Shown: positions 17,048 to 25,323 of the stretch, one piece after another
Layout of the letters: every line of letters starts with the position of its first letter
Position numbering within the stretch: the stretch's first letter is position 1
From: Roseateles hydrophilus
GTDB taxonomy: Bacteria > Pseudomonadota > Gammaproteobacteria > Burkholderiales > Burkholderiaceae_C
NCBI RefSeq assembly: GCF_026712245.1
Contig: NZ_JAPPUY010000003.1
Location: 310,001 to 374,000 of the forward strand
Reading direction: 5' to 3'
DNA length: 64,000 bases
The notes under the pieces: model-generated
Database searches by the model: none
Told to the model about the DNA's origin: nothing
What the model saw: only the letters and a program-made list of their open reading frames with translations
Made by a program: the position numbers and the translations under genes

Positions 17048-18259
17048 TCAGCGCTTGTTGCGGATGGGCACCGCCATCTCTTCCGGCTTGATCTCCCGCA
17101 CCAGCTCCGGCACGCCCCACGGGAAGGCCGGGTCCACCTTGATGCGGAAGTGGTACATCGACTGCATCGCCTGGTGGTCCTCGGCGCGGAAGGTCATCTT
17201 GCCCTTGGGCGTCTCGAAGCTCATGCCCTCCATGGTCTTGATGAGCTTGTTGGTGGTCGTGTCGCCGGCCGTCTTCTTGAGCGCCTCGACGATGGCGATG
17301 CCCGCGCTCATGCCGCCGGCCGTGAAGAAGTCCGGCGGCGCCTTGAACTGCTTGTAGTGGTTGGCCACCAGCCACTCGTTGACCGGGTTCTTCGGGATGC
17401 CGAAGTAGTAGTAGGTCGCGCCCTCCATGCCGGGGAACTGCTTGTAGGCGGCCATGGCCGGCAGGATGTTGCCGCCCGAGCCCACGGCGATGCCGTAGCG
17501 CTTCTGCAGGTCCAGCGCGGCCAGCGCGCCGAAGGGTGTGGAGGCGCCGGCCCACACGACGGCGATGACCTTGGGGCCGGGCTTGTCCTTCAGCGCATCG
17601 ACCAGGCGCTGGATGCCGGCGGTGAAGTCGGTCGTCGCCGTGGGCAGGTATTCCTCGTGGACGATCTTGGCCTTCTTCAGCGCCTCCTTGTAGGCCTTCA
17701 CGGCGTCACGGCCGAAGGCGTAGTCCTGCGCCAGCACGCCGATGTTCAGGCCGGCGATGTCAGAGGCCACGGCGTTGCCGATGGCGTCCTGCGAGGAGTT
17801 GCGGCCCGTGCGGAAGATGTACTTGTTCCACTTGTCGCCGGTGATGGAGTCGGCGACCGCCGGCTCCACCAGCAGGATCTTTTTGTACTCCTCGGCCACC
17901 GGCAGCATGGCCAGCGCGACGCCGCTGGACGACGGGCCTACGGCGATGTCGGCCTTGTCGTCGCCGTAGGCCGCGGCCAGCAGGCTCTTGCCCACGTCGG
18001 GCTTGCCCTGGTCGTCCTTCTCGATGACGACGAGCTTCTTGCCGGCCACGGTCATGGTGCCGCCGGTGGCGTATTGCAGGCCCATCATCAGCCCGATCTG
18101 CGTCTGCTTGCCGTAGGCCTCCAGCGGGCCGGTCTTGCTGTAGACGTGGGCGATGCGGATCTCGTTGCCGGCGGCCAGGGTCAGGCCGGGCAGGGTGGCG
18201 GCCAGGGTGGCGGCCAGGGTGGCGGCCGCGAGGGCGAAGCGGCGCGTGGTGAGGCGCAT
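17048..18259 (-). CDS. livK: ABC importer periplasmic substrate-binding protein (LivK-like, system 2)
   Basis: 403-residue periplasmic binding protein, first gene of the system 2 operon. A signal peptide of about 30 residues contains the alanine-threonine-leucine repeat ATLAATLAATL, encoded by three tandem 12-base units (18191-18226), followed by NEIRIAHVYSKTGPLEAYGKQ. ATG 18259 has AGGAGA at the right distance. A sigma-54-like promoter lies 61-77 bases upstream and a perfect palindrome further up, so expression is probably switched by the adjacent sigma-54 activator. The ligand-binding details do not identify the substrate. Confidence 0.93.
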   Translation of the reverse strand: MRLTTRRFALAAATLAATLAATLPGLTLAAGNEIRIAHVYSKTGPLEAYGKQTQIGLMMGLQYATGGTMTVAGKKLVVIEKDDQGKPDVGKSLLAAAYGDDKADIAVGPSSSGVALAMLPVAEEYKKILLVEPAVADSITGDKWNKYIFRTGRNSSQDAIGNAVASDIAGLNIGVLAQDYAFGRDAVKAYKEALKKAKIVHEEYLPTATTDFTAGIQRLVDALKDKPGPKVIAVVWAGASTPFGALAALDLQKRYGIAVGSGGNILPAMAAYKQFPGMEGATYYYFGIPKNPVNEWLVANHYKQFKAPPDFFTAGGMSAGIAIVEALKKTAGDTTTNKLIKTMEGMSFETPKGKMTFRAEDHQAMQSMYHFRIKVDPAFPWGVPELVREIKPEEMAVPIRNKR

Positions 18260-18319
18260 GGGCTTTGTCTCCTGTGTTCGAGTCGGTCTGCTCTGTTGGC
18301 AGACGGTGTCTTCCCTTTT

Positions 18320-18336
18320 TGCAAGGGCCATGCCCG
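18320..18336 (-). promoter_or_regulatory. Candidate sigma-54 promoter of the system 2 liv operon
   Basis: On the minus strand the sequence is CGGGCATGGCCCTTGCA. Against YTGGCACGRNNNTTGCW it differs at two positions and keeps the invariant GG (-24), GC (-12) and the 10-base spacing between them. It lies about 60 bases before the livK2 ATG and 100 bases from the end of a sigma-54 activator gene. No expression evidence is available. Confidence 0.6.
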
Positions 18337-18417
18337 GCGGGGAAGGGGCGCCGGGGGCGGTTTTCCTGCGGGTTGTCCCGAGGTTTTTGGCCGTTAGGGA
18401 CGCGGCGAGTGTCTGAC

Positions 18418-18436
18418 TTTCAGGCGCCGCCTGAAA
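18418..18436. promoter_or_regulatory. Perfect palindrome, candidate activator binding site
   Basis: TTTCAGGCGCCGCCTGAAA has 9-base arms with one central base and spans the stop codon of the sigma-54 activator. It lies about 100 bases upstream of the -24/-12 element, the usual distance for an enhancer bound by the Fis-type HTH of such activators. It could alternatively be a terminator stem, but no T run follows. Confidence 0.5.
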
Positions 18437-19925
18437 CCTGGACTTCCAGGTCCGGCCACCGTGCCAGCCGCTCATACAACGACGCTCGCGAAATCTGCAG
18501 CAGCCTAGCCGCCGCCATGCGGTTGCCGCCGGTGGCCTGGAGCGCGCGGCGGATGGCGTCGCGCTCCAGCGCCTCGATCAGCTCGGGCAACGGCGCGACA
18601 GCCTGGGCCGTCGAGATGGCCGGGGTGCTGGCCAGGGCTGTGGCCGGCGCCGGCGCGGCCGCGGCCGTTGCCGGCAATGCCGGCCCGCCCTGGAAGTGCG
18701 CCGCCGTCAGCTGCATGTCGTCGCTCATCAGGCTGACCTGCTCCAGCGTGTTGCGCAGCTCGCGGATGTTGCCGGGCCAGGCTTGCTGCATCAGCCAGTC
18801 GATGGCGTCGGGGCTCAGCAGCTTCTGCGGCATGCCGCTGCGGCGGGCGATGTCTTCGCCCAGCGCTTCGGCCAGCGCCTCGATGTCGTCCAGCCGCTCG
18901 CGCAGCGCCGGCACGCGGATGGGCAGCACGTTGAGGCGGTAGTACAGGTCGGCGCGGAACTGGCCCGCCGCCACCATGGCGGCCAGGTCGCGGCTGGTCG
19001 CGGCGATCACGCGCACGTCCACGCGCATCACGGTGTTGCTGCCCAGCGGCTCCACCTCCTGCTCCTGCAGCACGCGCAACAGCTTGCTCTGCAGCGCCAG
19101 CGGCATGTCACCGATCTCGTCGAGGAAGAGCGTGCCGCCGTCGGCCAGCTTGAACTTGCCGTCGCGGCCCTTGCGCTCCGCACCGGTGTACGCGCCGGGC
19201 GCGACGCCGAAGAACTCGGCCTCCAGCAGTGTCTCGGGCACGGCGGCGATGTTGACGCCCACCAGCGGCCGGTGCGCACGGCGCGACGCGGCGTGGATGG
19301 CGTGCGCCATCAGCTCCTTGCCGGTGCCGGTCTCGCCGAGCAGCAGCACCGTCGAGTCGGTCTGCGCGACGCGGCGCGCCTGGCGCTTCACTTCCAGCGC
19401 CGCCGGGCTGGCGCCGATGAAGCTGGCGATCGTGTACTTGGGCCGGCGCTGCGCGGCGAGCTGGCGGCGCGTGTCCTCCAGCTCCTGCTGCAGCCGCGCG
19501 AACTTCTGGATCAGCGGCTGCATCGTTGTCTCGGGGTGATCCAGCAGCACCAGGCCCAAAGCGCCGATGACCTCACCCGCGTCGTTGCGCAGCGGCAGCC
19601 GGCTGACGAGGAAGGTGCCGGCCTTGTTGGTCAGCAGGTCGACGAGCACCGGCTTGCCGGTTTCCAGCACCTGCAGCATCTGCGTGTTGGGGACGACGTC
19701 TTCCACGCGCTTGCCGACGAACTCGTGCTCGTCGTTGAAGCCCAGCGCCGGCAGGAAGCGCTTGTAGCCGTCGCTGATCCAGACGACGCGGTGGTGGCGG
19801 TCCACCACCATCATCCCTTCCGTCGACCGCGCCAGCACGTCGAACATCGACTGCGCGGCCAGGCGCAGCAGGCCGTCGACATCCTGGGGGATGCCGGCGG
19901 GTGTCTGGGATTTGGACAGCGGCAT
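18420..19925 (-). CDS. Sigma-54-dependent activator with N-terminal PAS domain
   Basis: Cytoplasmic enhancer-binding protein that remodels sigma-54 polymerase. 501 residues from ATG 19925. A PAS-type sensor domain covers about residues 25-135 ([18 protein letters not shown]), a short coiled linker residues 136-165, the AAA+ domain about 170-400 with Walker A GETGTGKE (197-204), the sigma-54 contact loop GAYTGA (244-249, Tyr for the usual Phe) and [10 protein letters not shown] (Walker B). The Fis-type HTH is at the C-terminus ([22 protein letters not shown]). A longer start (ATG 19991) overlaps the upstream stop; I prefer 19925 because a sequence shared with the neighbouring gene lies just upstream of it. 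It likely controls the flanking liv operon and TonB receptor. Confidence 0.9.
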   Translation of the reverse strand: MPLSKSQTPAGIPQDVDGLLRLAAQSMFDVLARSTEGMMVVDRHHRVVWISDGYKRFLPALGFNDEHEFVGKRVEDVVPNTQMLQVLETGKPVLVDLLTNKAGTFLVSRLPLRNDAGEVIGALGLVLLDHPETTMQPLIQKFARLQQELEDTRRQLAAQRRPKYTIASFIGASPAALEVKRQARRVAQTDSTVLLLGETGTGKELMAHAIHAASRRAHRPLVGVNIAAVPETLLEAEFFGVAPGAYTGAERKGRDGKFKLADGGTLFLDEIGDMPLALQSKLLRVLQEQEVEPLGSNTVMRVDVRVIAATSRDLAAMVAAGQFRADLYYRLNVLPIRVPALRERLDDIEALAEALGEDIARRSGMPQKLLSPDAIDWLMQQAWPGNIRELRNTLEQVSLMSDDMQLTAAHFQGGPALPATAAAAPAPATALASTPAISTAQAVAPLPELIEALERDAIRRALQATGGNRMAAARLLQISRASLYERLARWPDLEVQVSGGA

Positions 19926-19990
19926 GGCCGCGGCAATGTACCGCGCCGTCCGGCGATCCGACAGGCTGAGGCCGTCGTCGACAGGGTTCA

Positions 19991-20221
19991 TCAGGAGCGA
20001 CGCGGCATCAGCAGTTGATAGAGCACGAGGCCGATGGCCACGACGGCCAGGCTCGTCACCGAGAAGATGAACATCACGAGGCCCAGGCCCAGGTCGTCCG
20101 TGCCATCGGCACAGCCGATGCGGCCGCAATGCCTGGCTTCGATGAACCAGCCGCCCAACTGGACGATCAGCGTCCAGACCAGCAGTGCAACGAAGGATCG
20201 ACGCAGAAGTCCCTTGAACAT
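19991..20221 (-). CDS. Small membrane protein, unknown function
   Basis: 76 residues with two hydrophobic segments (about 8-27 and 47-69) separated by a short loop containing two cysteines (HCGRIGC). ATG 20221 has no Shine-Dalgarno sequence. The 16 bases GGCGCGGTACATTGC plus neighbours just before it are repeated before the activator ATG. The stop overlaps an alternative activator start (TGATG). I do not recognise a family. Its place between a TonB receptor and a sigma-54 activator might mean a sensory or accessory role, but nothing in the sequence shows it. Confidence 0.6.
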   Translation of the reverse strand: MFKGLLRRSFVALLVWTLIVQLGGWFIEARHCGRIGCADGTDDLGLGLVMFIFSVTSLAVVAIGLVLYQLLMPRRS

Positions 20222-20274
20222 GGCCGGTGCAATGTACCGCGCCGGCCAGGCATCAATACCGCTTGATTGCACCG

Positions 20275-22473
20275 TCAGAACTTGTAGGTGCCTCCGACCG
20301 TGAACGTCCTCGGCGGGCCGTAGTAGGCGTTCAGCACGCCCAACGCAGCGATGTTGTAGCCGTCGGTCTTGTAGGCCTTGTCGGTCAGGTTGCTGCCCTG
20401 CAGGAAGAAGCTCAGCTTGGCGTCCTTCTCCCAGATCAGGCCGGCGTTCACCAGCGTGTAGGCGTCCTGCGCCAGGGCTTCCGACAGGTCGGTCGTGGGG
20501 TAGACCTTGCTGCGGTGGCTCAGGCCCAGGCGTGAGCGCAGCGTGCCGATAGGCAGCGTCATGCTGTGCTCCACGGTCAGGCTGGCCTGGAACTTGGGCG
20601 TGTTGGTGAACTTCTTCTGGTCGGCCACGTTGACGTTGCGGTCGATGTACTCGTCGTACTTGGCGTCCAGCGTGGCCAGGTTGCCGCTGAGGCGCCAGGC
20701 GGGTGTGGGCGTCCACAGGAACTCCACCTCGGCGCCGTTGACGGTGGCCTGGCCGGCGTTGGTGAAGTCACCAAAGAAGCCTGGCTGGCCGTTGGCTTGC
20801 GTGTAGCTGGTGAACACCGACAGCTGCACGTTCTTGTACTTGTTGTGAAAGACCGCCGTGTTCAGCTCCAGGCGACCGCCGTCCAGGATCATCTTGGCGC
20901 CCAACTCCAGCGAGTCGAGCTTCTCGTCCTCGAAGGGTTTGCTGGACGACGGGAAGGCCACCGTGTTGGCGCGGATGTTGTAGCCGCCGCTCTTGAAGCC
21001 GCGCGAGGCGGTGGCGTAGAGCTTCGCTTCCTTGCTGGCCTTGTATTCCAGCGACAGGCGCGGCGAGGTGTTGGTCACCGAGCGGCTCTTGTCGAAGTTG
21101 GCCGGCACTGCAACGGGCGTGCCGCTGAACTGGTCGTTCGCGAAGGCCTGGTTCAGCACCACGGCGCGCTTGGTTTCGTCGGTGTAGCGCAGCCCGGTGC
21201 TGACGCTGAACTGCGGCGTGATGCGCCAGCTCCAATCCCCGAACAGCGCCTTGCCCTGTGTGTAGACCAGGCCGTTGGTGGTGCCGAAGCTCGCATTGAA
21301 GAAGTTGTTGCGCACCGTGCCGCCGGCGCGGCCGTCGAAGTAGTACGCGCCGATCACGCCGGAGCTGTTCTGCCCCTCGTAGGCCGCCTGCAGCTCGTGG
21401 CTTTGCGAGCTGTCGTGGTACTCGGCGCGCACGTCAGCGATCTTGTTGGGCAGGCCGTCGAAGTCGATGGAGGTGTTGGTGTCCGACGCGCGGTGGGCCA
21501 GGATGTACTTCAGGCTCCAGGTGTCGCTGACGCCCCAGTTCAGCGTCAGCGATTCGCCTTCGCTCGTCGTGCGGTTGGCATTGGGCATGCCGGTGGCGAT
21601 GTCGTAGCGGCCGGTGGTGGCGGGCGTCTTGGCGGGGTCGAAGGGGTTCACGTTCAGGCGCTGGAAGCCGCGCATGTGCGAGGCGTCTTGCGTGCGGTCC
21701 ACCGACACCTGGGCGTTGAACGATGAGCCGGTGGGGAACCAGCCTGCCGACACGCGGCCGCTGGTGGTGTTCTGGTCGCTGACGGCGCTGCCGTCGGTCA
21801 GGTTCTTGCCGTAGCCGTCGCGGTTCAGGCTGGCAGCTGCCAAACGGAAACGGAACTGGCCGTCGGCCACTGCCGTGCCCACGCCACCCTTGGCGGTGAC
21901 CTGGCCGTGGTTGCCCACGGCCAGCGTCACCTGTCCCTCGGTCTGCGTCGGCAGCGGCTTGGAGACGTACTTCACCGCGCCGCCGATGGTGTTCTTGCCG
22001 TACAGCGTGCCCTGCGGGCCGCGCAGCACTTCCACGCGCTGCACGTCGTAGACGTCCAGCAGCGCGCCCTGCGGGCGGGCGATGTAGACGTCGTCGAAGT
22101 AGATGCCCACGCCCGGGTCCACCCCCCACAGCGGGTCGGCCTGGCCCACGCCGCGGATGAAGGTGGTGATGGTGGTGTTGCTGCCACGGGCGGCGTAGAT
22201 GGTCAGGTTGGGCACCTGGCCCTGCAGGTCACCCAGGTCCTTGATGGCGAGCTTCTCCAGCTGCTCGGCCGTCAGCGCCGTCACGGCCACCGGCACGTCC
22301 TGCAGCGACTCCTCGCGCTTGCGGGCTGTGACCTTGACGGTCTCCAGCGTGGCCTTGGGTTCGGGCGTGGGGGTCTGGGCCGCGGCCGGCAGGGCGATGC
22401 AGCTGCCCAGGGTCGCGAGGATGGCGAGTTGCAGGCGTTGAACGCGCAGGCGCGCCGGTAGGCGTCGTGGCAT
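20275..22473 (-). CDS. TonB-dependent outer-membrane receptor
   Basis: 732-residue outer-membrane active transporter. A basic signal peptide (MPRRLPARLRVQRL, cleaved after AAAQ near residue 34) is followed by a TonB-box-like ETVKVTARKREESLQDVPVAV, the plug domain with RGPQGTLYGKNTIGGAV, and a 22-strand barrel ending in phenylalanine (TVGGTYKF). ATG 22473 has AGGAGA at the correct spacing. The TARKREESLQDVPVAVTA start places it in the group of receptors used for varied organic substrates, not classic siderophores. A sigma-54-like promoter precedes it, and it lies two genes upstream of a sigma-54 activator. Confidence 0.93.
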   Translation of the reverse strand: MPRRLPARLRVQRLQLAILATLGSCIALPAAAQTPTPEPKATLETVKVTARKREESLQDVPVAVTALTAEQLEKLAIKDLGDLQGQVPNLTIYAARGSNTTITTFIRGVGQADPLWGVDPGVGIYFDDVYIARPQGALLDVYDVQRVEVLRGPQGTLYGKNTIGGAVKYVSKPLPTQTEGQVTLAVGNHGQVTAKGGVGTAVADGQFRFRLAAASLNRDGYGKNLTDGSAVSDQNTTSGRVSAGWFPTGSSFNAQVSVDRTQDASHMRGFQRLNVNPFDPAKTPATTGRYDIATGMPNANRTTSEGESLTLNWGVSDTWSLKYILAHRASDTNTSIDFDGLPNKIADVRAEYHDSSQSHELQAAYEGQNSSGVIGAYYFDGRAGGTVRNNFFNASFGTTNGLVYTQGKALFGDWSWRITPQFSVSTGLRYTDETKRAVVLNQAFANDQFSGTPVAVPANFDKSRSVTNTSPRLSLEYKASKEAKLYATASRGFKSGGYNIRANTVAFPSSSKPFEDEKLDSLELGAKMILDGGRLELNTAVFHNKYKNVQLSVFTSYTQANGQPGFFGDFTNAGQATVNGAEVEFLWTPTPAWRLSGNLATLDAKYDEYIDRNVNVADQKKFTNTPKFQASLTVEHSMTLPIGTLRSRLGLSHRSKVYPTTDLSEALAQDAYTLVNAGLIWEKDAKLSFFLQGSNLTDKAYKTDGYNIAALGVLNAYYGPPRTFTVGGTYKF

Positions 22474-22513
22474 GGCTTGTCTCCTGATGGGTTTTTTGGT
22501 GCCACCCGCTTTG

Positions 22514-22530
22514 CGCAAAAGCCGTGCCTG
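22514..22530 (-). promoter_or_regulatory. Candidate sigma-54 promoter of the TonB receptor
   Basis: On the minus strand CAGGCACGGCTTTTGCG matches YTGGCACGRNNNTTGCW except at the second and last bases, with GG and GC ten bases apart. It lies about 40 bases before the receptor ATG, leaving room for a leader of about 30 bases with a good Shine-Dalgarno sequence. Confidence 0.6.
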
Positions 22531-22598
22531 CACCAGCCCAGCGCCAATCCCGCGCAAACCCTTGCGGGTTGACCCGCGATTTGCCGCTTGGCGGGCGC

Positions 22599-22618
22599 CC
22601 TGGTGTCCGGATTCCAGG
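22599..22618. promoter_or_regulatory. Palindrome upstream of the TonB receptor promoter
   Basis: CCTGGTGTCCGGATTCCAGG is a nested inverted repeat (CCTGG..CCAGG around TCCGGA) centred about 95 bases upstream of the receptor -12 element and 125 bases before the divergent hydrolase gene. It fits an activator site in position, though its sequence differs from the palindrome near livK2. Confidence 0.4.
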
Positions 22619-22732
22619 CAATCGCGCCGCGCTGGCCTGTCCAGCGGGCAGACGGTTGCCCTGCGGCTGCACGCCCGCGCCAGCGCCGATATGCTGCGCC
22701 GCACCGTCACCCCGACCGCCTGGAGACACGCC

Positions 22733-23665
22733 ATGTTGCAACGCCTGATCCCCGCCGCACTCGCCCTGGCCCTGGCCAGCGCTCCCGCCCTGGCCGCCGG
22801 GCCGCAGCTCAAGGGCCAGGCGCCCGGCTGGTACCGCGTGCAGCTGGGGGACTTCGAGATCACCGCGCTGTCTGACGGCGTGCTGCACCTGCCCGTCGAC
22901 AAGCTGCTGCAGCAGCCGCCCGCCAACACGCTGCGCGCCCTGCAACACGCCTACCTGGGCGTGCCGCTGGAGACCTCGGTGAACGCCTACCTCGTCAACA
23001 CGGGCAGCAAGGTCGTGCTGGTGGACACCGGCACGGCCGGCCTGTTCGGCCCCACGGCCGGCCGCGTGCTGGCCAACCTGCAGGCCGCCGGCTACAAGCC
23101 CGAGCAGGTGGACGAGATCGTCATCACCCACATGCATGGCGACCACATCGGCGGCGCCTCGGCCAGCGCCTTCCCGAACGCGGTGCTGCGCATCGACAAG
23201 CGCGACAGCGATCACTGGCTGGCGGCCGAGCAGGTGGCCAAGGGTGGCGATGGCGCCAAGGCCATCGCGGCGCTGGTGAAGGCGTTCGCCGACACCGGCC
23301 GCTTCAAGCCCTTTGACGGCAGCAAGGACGGCGTGGAGATCGTGCCTGGCGTGAAGGCCTTCCCCGCCTACGGCCACACGCCCGGCCACAGCAACTTTGT
23401 TGCCGAGAGCAAGGGCCAGAAGATGATGTTCTGGGGCGACCTGATGCACGTGGCGGCGGTGCAGTTCCCCGACCCGTCCGTGACCATCCAGTTCGACAGC
23501 GACCCCGCCACCGCCCGCCCGGCCCGCGAGGCCGCCTATGCTGCGGCGGCCCGTGATGGCTACTTCGTCGCCGTCACGCATGTCAGCTTCCCCGGCATCG
23601 GCCGCCTGCGCGCCGACGGCAAGGGTTACGACTGGCTGCCCGTCAACTACTCGGCCAACCGTTGA
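22733..23665 (+). CDS. Secreted metallo-beta-lactamase-fold hydrolase
   Basis: 310 residues with a signal peptide (residues 1-21, ending ALAAG). The binuclear metal site is complete: HMHGDH at His133, His135, Asp137, His138, then a histidine in YGHTPGH, the bridging aspartate in FWGDLMH, and a histidine in VTHVS. A GGAG sequence stands before ATG 22733. Members of this exported branch hydrolyse varied substrates (lactones, esters, phosphoesters), so it should not be called a beta-lactamase. It is divergent from the TonB receptor, 259 bases apart, and may process the same external compound. The next gene follows after 11 bases. Confidence 0.9.
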   Translation: MLQRLIPAALALALASAPALAAGPQLKGQAPGWYRVQLGDFEITALSDGVLHLPVDKLLQQPPANTLRALQHAYLGVPLETSVNAYLVNTGSKVVLVDTGTAGLFGPTAGRVLANLQAAGYKPEQVDEIVITHMHGDHIGGASASAFPNAVLRIDKRDSDHWLAAEQVAKGGDGAKAIAALVKAFADTGRFKPFDGSKDGVEIVPGVKAFPAYGHTPGHSNFVAESKGQKMMFWGDLMHVAAVQFPDPSVTIQFDSDPATARPAREAAYAAAARDGYFVAVTHVSFPGIGRLRADGKGYDWLPVNYSANR

Positions 23666-23676
23666 GCCGCACACCC

Positions 23677-24129
23677 ATGCAACGACTGCTCCCCACCCTG
23701 CTTCTCTCTTTGGCGGCGGCGCTGCCGCTGTCGGCGCAGGCCGGGCCCAAGGCCCAGGCCCTGGGCGCCTGCCTGGCCGACAGCACGACCGGCAAGGACC
23801 GCAAGGACTTGGCGCGCTGGATCTTCATCGCGATGGCGACGCACCCCGAGATCAAGGACCTGTCGCGCGTGGACCAGCCGGCCCGTGACGGCGCCGACGA
23901 GGCCGCCGCCAAGCTCTTCACCGCGCTGCTGGCCGAGCGCTGCCAGGTGCAGGCCCGCGAGGCCGTGCAGGCCGAGGGCCAGGCCGGCATGGTGGCCGCG
24001 TTCCAGACCCTGGGTGCGTTGGCCATGCAGGAGCTGATGAGCAACCCCGAGGTGGCCGCCGCCGTTGGCGGCTTCGAGCGGCGCGTGGACCGCGCCAAGG
24101 TGGACGCGGCGCTGGCGCCACCCAAGTGA
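23677..24129 (+). CDS. Small secreted protein, unknown function
   Basis: 150 residues with a clear signal peptide (MQRLLPTLLLSLAAALPLSAQA). The mature part is mostly helical and has two cysteines (GACLADSTTGKD and ERCQVQA), which could form one disulfide. CLADSTTGKDRKDLARWIF looks like a conserved block I have seen in unannotated proteobacterial proteins, but I cannot attach a function. It is 11 bases after the metallo-hydrolase stop and is likely cotranscribed. ATG 23677 is preferred to a TTG five codons upstream because the signal peptide starts there. Confidence 0.7.
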   Translation: MQRLLPTLLLSLAAALPLSAQAGPKAQALGACLADSTTGKDRKDLARWIFIAMATHPEIKDLSRVDQPARDGADEAAAKLFTALLAERCQVQAREAVQAEGQAGMVAAFQTLGALAMQELMSNPEVAAAVGGFERRVDRAKVDAALAPPK

Positions 24130-24145
24130 TCGCCGGCGCTGCCGT

Positions 24146-25279
24146 TCAGGCCGCCACGACGCGGTCGCGGCCGGTGCGCTTGGCGGTGTAGAGCGCGTCG
24201 TCGGCCCGGGCCAGCAGCGCGGCGGCGTCGTCCCCGGCCCGCCAGGTGGCCACGCCCACCGACACCGTGACCGGCACGTTCGGCGCCAGCGGCGCGCCCG
24301 CCACCGCGCGGCGCAGCCGCTCGCCGGCGTCCAGGGCCAGCGCGTCCGCCGTGCCGGGCAGCACCACGCAGAACTCCTCGCCCCCGTAGCGGGCGCAGAC
24401 GTCCGAGCGGCGCAGTTGCGCCTGGATGCGCTGCGCGAAGCCGCGCAGCACCGCGTCGCCCATCGCATGGCCGTGCGTGTCGTTGACGGCCTTGAAGTGA
24501 TCCAGGTCCAGCATCAGCACCGAGAAGGGCCGGGCCTCGCGCTGCGCCATGGCCAGCTGCGCGTTCAGCAACTGGTCCAGCGAGCGGCGGTTGGGCAGGC
24601 CGGTGAGCCCGTCCGTGGCCGCCTGCTGCGACGCGGCGGCCAGCGCCTCGCTCAGCTGCGCCGTCAGTGCGGCATTGGCCAGCTGCAGCCGCAGCCCCTC
24701 CACCACGCGCCGGGCGATGTCGCGCATGACGAAGCACAGCAGGCCCATGAACAGGCCCAGCCCCATGACGATGTCCGCCATGCCTGGCGCCAGGTGCCCG
24801 GGCAGGCTGCACAGGGCCACCAGCCACATGGCCGCGCACATGGCGTGAAAGGCGCGGATGCGCGGCACGTACACCGGCGCGTTGACCGCCATCGCGCCGC
24901 ACAGCACCGCAGCCAGCAGCGCGTTCAGGGCCATGTCGTCCCCGCTCAGCAGGGGCATCACGGCGCCCCACCAGGCGCCATCGGTGACGGCCACGGCCAG
25001 CAGCCACCCGTTGTGGCGCTGCACATCAGGCCCGACGCGCCGCAGCCGGGCCAGCACCAGCAGGCAGGCCACCCAGCCGGTGAACGCCAGGCCCAGCCAG
25101 GTCAGCAACGCGACGGGCGCGATGCGATCCCCGCAGAGCCAGGCCACCAGCGCCCAGCCCAGCGGCGTGGTGCGCAAGGTGCGCTGCAGGCCGGTCACGC
25201 ACTGCACGAAGGCGCCTTGCTGCGCCTCCATGGCAAACGCCAGCGCGGGCGGCGGTGCGGGCAACGGGGCGGCGCTCAT
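24146..25279 (-). CDS. Membrane diguanylate cyclase (GGDEF)
   Basis: 377 residues. The first 190 hold about six membrane segments (a MASE-like sensor region I cannot classify). A helical linker follows (VVEGLRLQLANAALTAQL), then the GGDEF domain from about 215. The active loop is RYGGEEF (Gly299-Phe303), and an RxxD inhibitory site lies exactly five residues upstream (Arg290-Asp293), so it should make cyclic di-GMP and be feedback-inhibited by it. TDGLTGLPNRR and LMLDLDHFKAVNDTHGH are the standard metal and substrate motifs. The start ATG 25279 follows the YgjV-type gene by 44 bases. Confidence 0.92.
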   Translation of the reverse strand: MSAAPLPAPPPALAFAMEAQQGAFVQCVTGLQRTLRTTPLGWALVAWLCGDRIAPVALLTWLGLAFTGWVACLLVLARLRRVGPDVQRHNGWLLAVAVTDGAWWGAVMPLLSGDDMALNALLAAVLCGAMAVNAPVYVPRIRAFHAMCAAMWLVALCSLPGHLAPGMADIVMGLGLFMGLLCFVMRDIARRVVEGLRLQLANAALTAQLSEALAAASQQAATDGLTGLPNRRSLDQLLNAQLAMAQREARPFSVLMLDLDHFKAVNDTHGHAMGDAVLRGFAQRIQAQLRRSDVCARYGGEEFCVVLPGTADALALDAGERLRRAVAGAPLAPNVPVTVSVGVATWRAGDDAAALLARADDALYTAKRTGRDRVVAA

Positions 25280-25323
25280 ACACCCAGTATCGGCAACCGC
25301 GCGCCGCTGTCCACCCGCCGGGT

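Noticed and set aside
18191-18226. A short tandem array considered as a CRISPR-like repeat
   Set aside because: Units are adjacent without spacers and encode part of a signal peptide.
22733-23665. Annotation as a beta-lactamase
   Set aside because: The metal-binding motif is shared by the whole superfamily; nothing indicates beta-lactam specificity.
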